Origin: an uncultured Fibrobacter sp.
GTDB taxonomy: Bacteria > Fibrobacterota > Fibrobacteria > Fibrobacterales > Fibrobacteraceae
NCBI GenBank assembly: GCA_900313675.1
Contig: OMSO01000035.1
Span: forward strand, 1-48,143
Direction: 5' to 3'
DNA length: 48,143 nucleotides
Numbering within the stretch: position 1 is the stretch's first letter; each line of letters begins with the position of its first letter. A program made the translations under genes and the position numbers. Of this stretch, positions 41,418-47,813 are shown in pieces. The notes beneath the pieces are model-generated. The model ran no database searches, was not told the DNA's origin, and saw nothing but the letters and a program-made list of their open reading frames with translations.

Positions 41418-42401
41418 TTAGTTTTCTTCTGGTTGTTCTTTGTAGTTTGTAAGGAGTCCCTGGATGGCCGCAATAAAGCGGTCCAGGAAAATCTTGGATT
41501 GACCCAGCTGTTCCTTCGCCTGCTGCAGTTGAGCTTTCTGGTCAGCTGCGTTTTCTTGAAGGGTGTAGGTATAGAGGGAATAGGCCGCAAGACGCAGGCT
41601 TTCGGTGGCCTGAATCAGCTCGGCATGGGCTTCGCTGGACTCGTGGGGGTGGAATAGCCCCAAGGCCTTCTTGTTGATGGCCATGGCATTGTTGCTGATG
41701 GCGAGGGCCTTGCGGCTCCACTCTTCGCGGTCTGCTTCTGAAACATTTGGCGGCAGCTTGCCAAAGCCGTTGATGGCCGATTCCACCTCTTGCATGCGCT
41801 TCATGACGGTGCGGGATTCGTCCATGTAGCTTTCCAGTCGGGCCTTTGCGCCCTCGGAAAGAGTGGCAGGCCTTGCAGGCCGTTGGCCCTGCACGTTTTC
41901 GCCTGTTGCGCCAGAGTTCCTGATCTGGGTTCCGGTCACCTTGCTTTTTGTAGCCTTGGTCGGGGTCCCGTTCTGGAACGAGGTAATGTAGTCCTGGTAC
42001 ATGGCGTTCTGGGCGGCAATGTCAGCAGCGGAATACTGGGAGGTAATGACCAATGTAGGTCTATCCCAGTAAGAAATCCCGACAATTCCTGCAAGCATCA
42101 GCACGGCAAAAAGGATGTTTGCTACCTTCGCAGGAGTCTCGTCGCTCTTGATTACGTAGAGGATTGCAAAAAAGAACAGGCTCCCGAAGGCGAGCAGAAG
42201 TCCGCCGTCGTTGTTGTAGGCGATGAGGGAGTTCTTGCTAAAGTAGAACAGGCAGTCCAGGACAACGACGATGAGGGACAAGAACGCCCCCGCCAGTTTC
42301 TGGCTGCGGTATTCCGAGGCTGCCGTCTGCAATATGGTAATGAACGTGACTCCCAGGGGGAGCACGTACATCAGGGCAATTTCAGCTACGTCCGAGTTCA
42401 T
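41418..42401 (-). CDS. Membrane protein with C-terminal coiled-coil region, unknown function
   Basis: A 327-residue protein of no recognised family. There are four predicted membrane helices in the first ~115 residues (about 8-25, 38-55, 65-83, 92-110), then a Gly/Thr/Asn-rich linker (about 140-170) and a helical, coiled-coil-prone C-terminal region (about 180-320, rich in Ala, Glu, Gln, Lys). It starts 3 bp after the ssb stop and ends 9 bp before asd, so it is co-transcribed with both. The topology suggests a membrane scaffold with a cytosolic helical tail, but no function is assigned. Confidence 0.7.
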   Translation of the reverse strand: MNSDVAEIALMYVLPLGVTFITILQTAASEYRSQKLAGAFLSLIVVVLDCLFYFSKNSLIAYNNDGGLLLAFGSLFFFAILYVIKSDETPAKVANILFAVLMLAGIVGISYWDRPTLVITSQYSAADIAAQNAMYQDYITSFQNGTPTKATKSKVTGTQIRNSGATGENVQGQRPARPATLSEGAKARLESYMDESRTVMKRMQEVESAINGFGKLPPNVSEADREEWSRKALAISNNAMAINKKALGLFHPHESSEAHAELIQATESLRLAAYSLYTYTLQENAADQKAQLQQAKEQLGQSKIFLDRFIAAIQGLLTNYKEQPEEN

Positions 42402-42404
42402 GGG

Positions 42405-42878
42405 CTAGAAGGGAAGGTCAGAGCCGTCGTCTTCGGGCATGGGCGCGTCGTATGCCGGAGCGCCACCCTGAGGCTGGCTGTAGTTGTTGGAGCTACCCTG
42501 GTAGGAGTTGCCGCCCTGGTAAGAGGGTGAACCGCCCTGAGTGCGGGGGCCCAGCAGCTGGAAGGTGTCCATGTTGACTTCGGTTGCGTAACGCTTCTGG
42601 CCGTTCTGGTCGGTCCAGCTGCGGTTGGTAAGGGTACCCTCTACGTAGAGGCTCATGCCCTTGTGCACGCCAAGCTGCTCGATAATGTCGGCAGTTTTAC
42701 CCCAACCCACAATGTTGTGCCAGTCGGTCTGTTCTTTCTGCTCGCCGTTGTTGTCGCGGTAACGACGGCTGGTGGCGAGGGAGAAGGAGACGCGCTTGCG
42801 TCCACCGGTCTGGCTCATGCGGAATTCAGGGTCCTTACCAATATTGCCAATGAGCATCACTTTGTTCAAATAAGCCAT
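42405..42878 (-). CDS. ssb: Single-stranded DNA-binding protein
   Basis: A 157-residue protein protecting single-stranded DNA in replication and repair. N-terminal OB fold (1-~108: NKVMLIGNIGKDPEFR, FSLATSRRYRDN, WHNIVGWGKTADI, YVEGTLTNRSWTDQNGQKRY), a Gly/Ser/Gln-rich flexible linker (about 110-145), and the acidic C-terminal tip DDGSDLPF that docks partner proteins. The leader has AAAGGA before the ATG and TATTTTTG 31 nt upstream. It heads an operon with a membrane protein and asd, an unusual partner set. Confidence 0.96.
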   Translation of the reverse strand: MAYLNKVMLIGNIGKDPEFRMSQTGGRKRVSFSLATSRRYRDNNGEQKEQTDWHNIVGWGKTADIIEQLGVHKGMSLYVEGTLTNRSWTDQNGQKRYATEVNMDTFQLLGPRTQGGSPSYQGGNSYQGSSNNYSQPQGGAPAYDAPMPEDDGSDLPF

Positions 42879-42909
42879 AATTTATCCTTTGCTTTTTTTG
42901 TTCACGGGG

Positions 42910-42917
42910 CAAAAATA
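42910..42917 (-). promoter_or_regulatory. -7-like promoter element of the ssb operon
   Basis: TATTTTTG (TAnnTTTG) on the minus strand, 31 nt before the ssb ATG. The leader carries a Shine-Dalgarno site. Just upstream (42930-42943) is the inverted repeat TGTCAA-TT-TTGACA, which also supplies a TTGACA on the minus strand and could be an operator. The rest of 42944-43024 contains a GGGGAA-ATA-TTCCCC hairpin (42949-42963) and no gene. Confidence 0.45.
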
Positions 42918-43024
42918 AAAAAATCCGCTTGTCAATTTTGACATTTTTGGGGAAATATTCCCCTCTGGGGTAAAAATTTCTTAAACCCGGCTTTAGAAAG
43001 CCCTTTCTTGAAATGGCCGCCCAT

Positions 43025-43114
43025 TCCCTAACTCTTAATTCTTAACTTTTAACACATCTTGTAAACCTTCATTTCCACAATCCTAACCCCTAGATCCTAA
43101 ATCCTATCCCCTAT
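43025..43114. repeat. Two heptamer arrays before the NamZ-like gene
   Basis: 43025-43052 has four units (TCCCTAA, CTCTTAA, TTCTTAA, CTTTTAA). 43080-43114 has five units (ATCCTAA, CCCCTAG, ATCCTAA, ATCCTAT, CCCCTAT), ending 3 nt before the ATG at 43118. The second set matches the 15-unit array at 14890-14994 in sequence and in its position and orientation relative to a start codon. Confidence 0.8.
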
Positions 43115-43117
43115 CAT

Positions 43118-44215
43118 ATGGTCTCTCTCGCTCTCTCCCGTTTCGAAAAAGCCTTCCCCGCAAACCTCAAGGGCAAGCGCCTCGGCGCTGTCCTCCACCC
43201 GGCTTCGGTACTCCCAGACCTGCACTACACTCTCGATCTTCTCAAGGAATACGACGGTAAGCTGTTCAAGCTTTCGGCGCTCTTTGGCCCGCAGCACGGC
43301 ATCAAGGGCCACACACAAGACAACATGATCGAATGGGAGGGCTACACCGACCCCGAACTGGGCATTCCCGTCTATAGCCTGTACGGCGAACACCGCGAAC
43401 CCACCCCCGAAATGCTCAGCCACGTAGACATGATGCTTGTGGACTTGCAGGACGTTGGCGCCCGCTACTACACGTTCATCTGGACGCTGTTTCTTTGTAT
43501 GAAGGCCTGCGAGAAGGCGGGAATCCCCGTGATTGTGGTGGACCGCCCGAACCCCATCAACTGCATTGACGAGGAAGGCACAGTGCTCGACCTCGATTAC
43601 ACGAGTTTCGTGGGCCTGCACAGCATCCGCACGCGCCACGCGAAGACCATCGGCGAACTGGCGGTGCAGTTTAAGGAAGAACGCTTCCCCAAGTGCGAAC
43701 TCTACGTGCTGGGCATGGAAGGCTACGATAAGAAGATGTGGTACGACCAGACGGGGCTCCCGTGGATTTTACCGAGCCCGAACATGCCTACGCTCGATAC
43801 CGCAATCGTTTACCCCGGCATGTGCCTTTTCGAGGCCACCAACGTGAGCGAAGGCCGCGGCACCACCCGCCCCTTCGAGATTTTCGGCGCCCCGTTTATC
43901 GATGCGGTCAAACTTTGCAAGTACATGAACGGATTGAAATTGCCCGGCGTGTACTTCCGCGAGAACTACTTCCAGCCCACGTTCCACAAGGGAGCGGGCC
44001 AGATTTGCGGCGGCGCGCAGATTCACGTGCTCGACCGCGACAAGTTCCGCAGTTTCGATATGGCGGTGAAGCTCTTGCAGTACATCTTCAACGAGTACCC
44101 GAAGGATTTCGCCTGGAAACAGCCGCCCTACGAATACGAATTCAAGAAGTTGCCCATTGACATCTTGCTCGGCAACGGCACGTTTAGACGAGACTATATA
44201 GAGACAAGCATCTAG
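43118..44215 (+). CDS. DUF1343 / NamZ-like exo-beta-N-acetylmuramidase family protein
   Basis: A 365-residue protein of the DUF1343 family, whose characterised member NamZ removes terminal MurNAc from peptidoglycan fragments (GH171). Family segments: LSALFGPQHGIKGHTQDN, VYSLYGEHREPTPEML, MMLVDLQDVGARYYTFIWT, VVDRPNPIN, WILPSPNMPTLDTAIVYPG and CLFEATNVSEGRGTTRPFE, all strongly conserved. No signal peptide is visible, suggesting a cytosolic role in peptidoglycan recycling. ATG 43118 is preceded by heptamer repeats rather than a Shine-Dalgarno site. sodB follows after a repeat-filled 116-bp gap. Confidence 0.88.
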   Translation: MVSLALSRFEKAFPANLKGKRLGAVLHPASVLPDLHYTLDLLKEYDGKLFKLSALFGPQHGIKGHTQDNMIEWEGYTDPELGIPVYSLYGEHREPTPEMLSHVDMMLVDLQDVGARYYTFIWTLFLCMKACEKAGIPVIVVDRPNPINCIDEEGTVLDLDYTSFVGLHSIRTRHAKTIGELAVQFKEERFPKCELYVLGMEGYDKKMWYDQTGLPWILPSPNMPTLDTAIVYPGMCLFEATNVSEGRGTTRPFEIFGAPFIDAVKLCKYMNGLKLPGVYFRENYFQPTFHKGAGQICGGAQIHVLDRDKFRSFDMAVKLLQYIFNEYPKDFAWKQPPYEYEFKKLPIDILLGNGTFRRDYIETSI

Positions 44216-44216
44216 A

Positions 44217-44317
44217 GTGGTTAAGTAAACGGTGGTTAGTATACAGGAATGTAATAATCGAGACATCCTAACCACTAGCCACTAACCACCAACCACTTTT
44301 AACTGCGGCATAGCCGC
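44217..44317. repeat. Facing heptamer arms (TGGTTAG / CTAACCA) plus GC hairpin
   Basis: Left arm at 44217-44240 has GTGGTTA-type units. Right arm 44268-44302 has CTAACCA, CTAGCCA, CTAACCA, CCAACCA and CTTTTAA in exact 7-bp register, complementary to the left arm. A GCGGC-ATA-GCCGC hairpin follows (44305-44317), then the sodB ribosome-binding site. Confidence 0.75.
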
Positions 44318-44331
44318 GAAAAGGAGACACA

Positions 44332-44931
44332 ATGACCGAACAGAAAAACGGAAAGTTTGAAATGCCCGCCCTCCCGTATGCCGCGGCGGACCTGGCCCCG
44401 GCCCTCAGCGCCGAAACCATCGAGTTCCACTACGGTAAGCACCTGCAGACCTACCTGAACAACCTGAACGCGGCGCTTCCGGGCAGCGCCTTCGAAGGCA
44501 AGTCCCTCGAAGACATCGTGAAAACCTCCGAAGGCGGCGTTTTCAACAACGCGGGCCAGTTCCTGAACCACTCCATGTACTTCTTGCAGTTTGCCGCCCC
44601 GAAGGCCGGCAACGTTCCGACTGGCAAGATCGCGGAAGCCATCGCCCGGGACTTCGGCTCCTTCGAAAAATTTCAGGAAGAATTCCAGGCGAAAGGTGCG
44701 GGCCTCTTCGGTTCCGGCTGGGTCTGGCTCTCTGCCGACGTTTCGGGCAAGCTCGTGATTACGCAAGAAGGCAACGCCCAGAACCCGCTTACCAAGGGCC
44801 TCAAGCCGTTGCTGACATTTGACGTGTGGGAACACGCCTACTACATCGACTATCGCAACCGCCGTCCGGACTACCTCAAGGCGCTCTGGAGCATCGTCAA
44901 CTGGGAAGTGGTGAACAAACGACTGGGGTAG
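44332..44931 (+). CDS. sodB: Iron superoxide dismutase
   Basis: A 199-residue Fe/Mn-family enzyme dismuting superoxide in the cytoplasm. Metal ligands: His33 (EFHYGKH), His80 (LNHSMYF), Asp164 and His168 (FDVWEHAYYIDYRN). Gln75 in NNAGQFLNH is at the position typical of Fe-type enzymes (NNAAQ in SodB), and the Mn-type Gln in the second domain is absent. Length is normal. The start has a strong Shine-Dalgarno site (AAAGGAGA, 5-6 nt before ATG), and a small GC hairpin lies just upstream of it. Confidence 0.95.
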   Translation: MTEQKNGKFEMPALPYAAADLAPALSAETIEFHYGKHLQTYLNNLNAALPGSAFEGKSLEDIVKTSEGGVFNNAGQFLNHSMYFLQFAAPKAGNVPTGKIAEAIARDFGSFEKFQEEFQAKGAGLFGSGWVWLSADVSGKLVITQEGNAQNPLTKGLKPLLTFDVWEHAYYIDYRNRRPDYLKALWSIVNWEVVNKRLG

Positions 44932-44955
44932 ATGCTGGGTATAAGTCGAAGTATA

Positions 44956-45080
44956 TGGGGGAGGGGAAAGCCTTCCCCAGATTTCTGCTGCATGTCATTC
45001 CCGCGTTTTTTCTTGTCATCCCCGCGCAGGCGGGGATCTCCATGCATCTTTCGCTACCCCTTCTCCTAGGGCTCCGCCCT
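44956..45080. repeat. Cluster of REP-like GC palindromes after sodB
   Basis: Palindromes include GGGGAAAGCCTTCCCC near 44962-44977, ATCCCCGC-gcag-GCGGGGAT (45018-45037, flanked by GTC and CTCCATG) and AGGGC-TCC-GCCCT (45068-45080). Similar pieces occur at 13195-13290, 15000-15056 and 40276-40295. The 44932-45093 spacer holds no gene. Confidence 0.65.
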
Positions 45081-45093
45081 AAAACCCGACTTT

Positions 45094-45220
45094 CTAGGGC
45101 TTGATGGTTATCGGAGTTCCGTCTTTGACGGCTTCGTAGATTTCTTCGATTTCGTCGTTGGTGACTGCGATGCAACCGGCAGTCCAGTCTTTCCACTTGT
45201 GCCAGAACTTAAAGAGGAAT
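45094..45220 (-). pseudogene. Detached 3' fragment of an L,D-transpeptidase (YkuD) gene
   Basis: These 127 bp align without gaps to 47814-47940, the 3' end of the L,D-transpeptidase gene at the right edge, with 10 mismatches (92% identity). Eight of the ten are silent and two are conservative (Lys/Arg, Glu/Asp). The fragment keeps 41 codons including the catalytic DWTAGC segment and a TAG stop, but has no start or N-terminal domain, and diverges abruptly at 45221. It is a remnant, not a functional gene. Confidence 0.9.
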
Positions 45221-45224
45221 CTTT

Positions 45225-46450
45225 TTACTTAAAGAGCCCAAGGCCAATCCCGACAAATGCCCTGATGGCGATGACGTCGGCGGCATACATGTTTACGTCG
45301 AAGCCGAAATGGATTGTCGCGGAAACATTTCGATAGTCCTCATTGTCGACGGGGCCATTGACGGTGTATTCGTAACGAAATCCCAAGGAATAGAAAAACT
45401 GCTCGTGCTTATCGTCCTCAGCCGGGATAGATTCATCCCCGGAACTACCGCTGTAGTGGCATAATTTGACCGTAGGGATAATCCTATGATCCGTATTGTC
45501 GAAAACCGCCGTAGCTGATGTATGGAGCTACACCGCCTGCGGTTTCCCCGCCCTTGTGGTAGATCTCTTCGTAGCGGATGTCGTCCCCTTCATTTTTTCC
45601 GAATCCGACGCTAAATCCTAAACCGAAGTCCCCTTTTGACGTTATTACCCTTGCGGAAATATCCCCGCCGTAGAACCTGATTTTGTTGAAGGACTCGTCA
45701 ATGGTTGGCATCGCCATAAAAAAAGAAAGGTCCATTGCGATTATTCGACGTGATGTATAATGCCTTAACTGAGATCTCTCGTATAATCCCAGATGGCAAT
45801 CCATTGCAACGGAGTCGACTTGTTGGTCTATAAGTTGTGCGAGTTCCCTACGTTCTTTTTTGGATAAAGAATCCCGCTTCATCCGGTATGTTAGTTGTGA
45901 GAGAGCACTTTGTACCCTATGTCGGATATTTGGTTTTTGCTGTGCTACAGTTGAATCGATATGTTGCTTTTGCTCAAGGTATATTCGGTAATACGATGTA
46001 TCTGGAAGTTTTGAGGAAAATTGGTCAATTCCTTCTTCATCATTATATTCAAAAAACTGAAATTGTCCTCGCGATATGTAAAATCCGCTCCCTATGGGCT
46101 TTCTTGTATAACAACGTAGCAGGTACCGGCACGACCAATAAAGCAAAACCTCTTGCCGTAGTGAATCCAGCGGTTCTTCCCAGCGGTTCTTCTGGGTGTT
46201 CCGCATAAAAAAGAATAAGGCTATCCCGAATGGGGTTAAAAACCTCTTCAAAAGAATATGCGTCTCTTGCAGCGTTTATCAGGGATGAATCAGGCAATGA
46301 AAAGAGTTTTGTAACGGAATCCGCTATGATCGGCATTGAGTCAATGCTCGATTCGTATTCTTCCGGATCAACACCGTCAAAATACATGTGTGGGGAGTCC
46401 GCAAGAACTTGCGCAACTAGAACAAATATGATTAGGAAGGTTGCCTTCAT
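45225..46450 (-). pseudogene. Frameshifted gene for an exported, probably outer-membrane protein
   Basis: Starts at ATG 46450 with signal peptide MKATFLIIFVLVAQVLA and ends at TAA 45225. Two lesions break it: a perfect 13-bp tandem duplication (46167-46179 and 46180-46192) and one extra base in the A4 run at 45502-45505 (T4 in the coding strand). Removing 13 and 1 nt leaves 1212 nt, exactly 404 codons, and joins the three open segments in one frame. The repaired protein (403 aa) has a helical middle rich in charged residues and a C-terminal barrel-like region (FGFDVNMYAADVIAIRAFVGIGLGLFK, partly quoted). The family is not recognised. Codon use is AT-richer than in the genes to the left. Confidence 0.8.
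46167..46192. repeat. 13-bp tandem duplication causing a frameshift
   Basis: CCAGCGGTTCTTC occurs twice head to tail within the exported-protein pseudogene. Deleting one copy restores the frame between its N-terminal and central segments. Confidence 0.9.
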
Positions 46451-46501
46451 ACGGTAAATATAGTATCTCGCGATGGAAATTTGTTTTCTTGAAATGTTGT
46501 A

Positions 46502-46536
46502 CGTTAAACATTTTGTAATATACAAAATGTTAAATG
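46502..46536. repeat. 35-bp palindromic direct repeat, downstream copy
   Basis: 34 of 35 bases are identical to 47664-47698. Each copy contains 11-bp perfect arms AACATTTTGTA and TACAAAATGTT around ATA. This copy overlaps the stop codon of the ATPase gene (46530-46532). Confidence 0.92.
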
Positions 46537-47654
46537 GCTTCCATCCAGCGGCTAAGAAATACATTGTAAACAGAGTAGCTCTTGCCTTCGAGAGAAAGTG
46601 TTTCTAGCAGGAGTTCTTTTTCGATTAATGATGTGAGTACGCGTTTTACAGCGGCGCTGGTTCCTAATTTGTATTTGTTGATGAAGTTGCCTGCGGTTGG
46701 CTGCGATACCATTCCTTCCTTGGCCACTGCTTTCAGAAATTGCCATTGCTTGTCGGTTAGCAGGTTGCGGCGTTCCAGGAATCCATTTAAATTTTCGTTC
46801 AAAATTTCTGAACAGGCTTGATGAACGTCGTTAATGGAGATGTTCTTGTTTCCATTGCGGAAAATTCGGTGGCAAAGATATTGGACATAAAAGGTGTGGC
46901 ACCGAGTCCATTCTAAAATAAAATTGATTGTTTCGTCATCAATACGCCGCTTATCCATGCCGAAAAGCTTCTTGATGAAGGCTGCGTAAATTTCGGCATT
47001 GATTTTATCGAGATAGACGATGTGTGTGCTTTCGTAGAAAGGGCTTTTTTCGTTTACGAACATATCTGCCATAACGTGTTTCTTGCTGCCGCAAAAAACG
47101 AAGCGGACATTTTTTAAAGGCTGCATGTATGTTCGCAACAAGGCTTCCATATTCACACCCTTGAAATTCCGGATAATTTGGAATTCATCGAATGTGATGA
47201 TAAAGTTTTTCTTTTGGCTTCCTAGAAAATCAAAAATATTTTTTAATGTGGTTTGTTTCTGACCGTCATTTTGATATGTGATACTTACTTGTGGAGCCCC
47301 TGAAATCGGATCGTAAGAAACAAGGGGACGGATCCCGCTCAAAGCCGAAAAGAATTTTTTGATGAGGGACTCGGTCTTTGTGCTTGCTATGATTGATTCC
47401 GATAAAAGCTTGATGAATCCATCGAGACTGTCGGCCGAGTAAATGTCGCAGTAGCAAAGCGTGATGGATGGGCGAGTTCGAGCGATTTCTTCGAAGACGT
47501 GGTAAATCAGTCCCGTTTTCCCATAGCGTCTAGGGGAAATCAGCGTGACGTTGACTCCGTTCAGCAAGTCGTCAATGATTTCCTTTGTTTCTTTTTCACG
47601 GTCGCAAAAAAGTTCTGCATTTTTGTATGGTTGCAAGACAAATGGATTTTCCAT
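46530..47654 (-). CDS. AAA-type ATPase of the archaeal-ATPase-like family
   Basis: A 374-residue ATPase with Walker A in ISPRRYGKTGL (about residues 39-49), Walker B in FIITFDEFQ (about 150-158), a sensor-like segment VRFVFCGSKKH, and a C-terminal winged-helix-like region (about 290-370, DKQWQFLKAVAKEG...KRVLTSLIEKELL). This matches the 'ATP-binding protein' family with RRYGKT P-loops found in many copies in anaerobes and archaea; its function is not established. GGAGG 6 nt before ATG 47654 sets the start. Identical palindromic repeats lie 10 bp upstream of that site and over the stop codon. It sits alone in an AT-rich accessory segment. Confidence 0.82.
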   Translation of the reverse strand: MENPFVLQPYKNAELFCDREKETKEIIDDLLNGVNVTLISPRRYGKTGLIYHVFEEIARTRPSITLCYCDIYSADSLDGFIKLLSESIIASTKTESLIKKFFSALSGIRPLVSYDPISGAPQVSITYQNDGQKQTTLKNIFDFLGSQKKNFIITFDEFQIIRNFKGVNMEALLRTYMQPLKNVRFVFCGSKKHVMADMFVNEKSPFYESTHIVYLDKINAEIYAAFIKKLFGMDKRRIDDETINFILEWTRCHTFYVQYLCHRIFRNGNKNISINDVHQACSEILNENLNGFLERRNLLTDKQWQFLKAVAKEGMVSQPTAGNFINKYKLGTSAAVKRVLTSLIEKELLLETLSLEGKSYSVYNVFLSRWMEAI

Positions 47655-47663
47655 AAACGCCTC

Positions 47664-47698
47664 CGTTTAACATTTTGTAATATACAAAATGTTAAATG
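47664..47698. repeat. 35-bp palindromic direct repeat, upstream copy
   Basis: Same sequence and orientation as 46502-46536 except for one base. It lies just upstream of the ATPase ribosome-binding site, where a self-regulating operator would be expected. The unit from repeat to repeat is 1162 bp. Confidence 0.92.
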
Positions 47699-47813
47699 AA
47701 TAGTCAAGTAAGGAATCTATGTTTTTGAAGTTTAGGGTGAAAACTGCTAATATATTGGCGATTTTGATAGAATTTAATCGAAAATCGCTAATATTTGAGC
47801 ATGTGCGTGAATT

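Noticed and set aside
45094..45220. Independent small gene of 41 codons
   Set aside because: No start or ribosome site; it is a precise copy of the 3' end of the L,D-transpeptidase gene.
45484..46251. Separate intact gene inside the pseudogene region
   Set aside because: No ribosome-binding site; removing one copy of the 13-bp duplication joins it to the upstream signal-peptide frame, showing that it is the middle of a broken gene.
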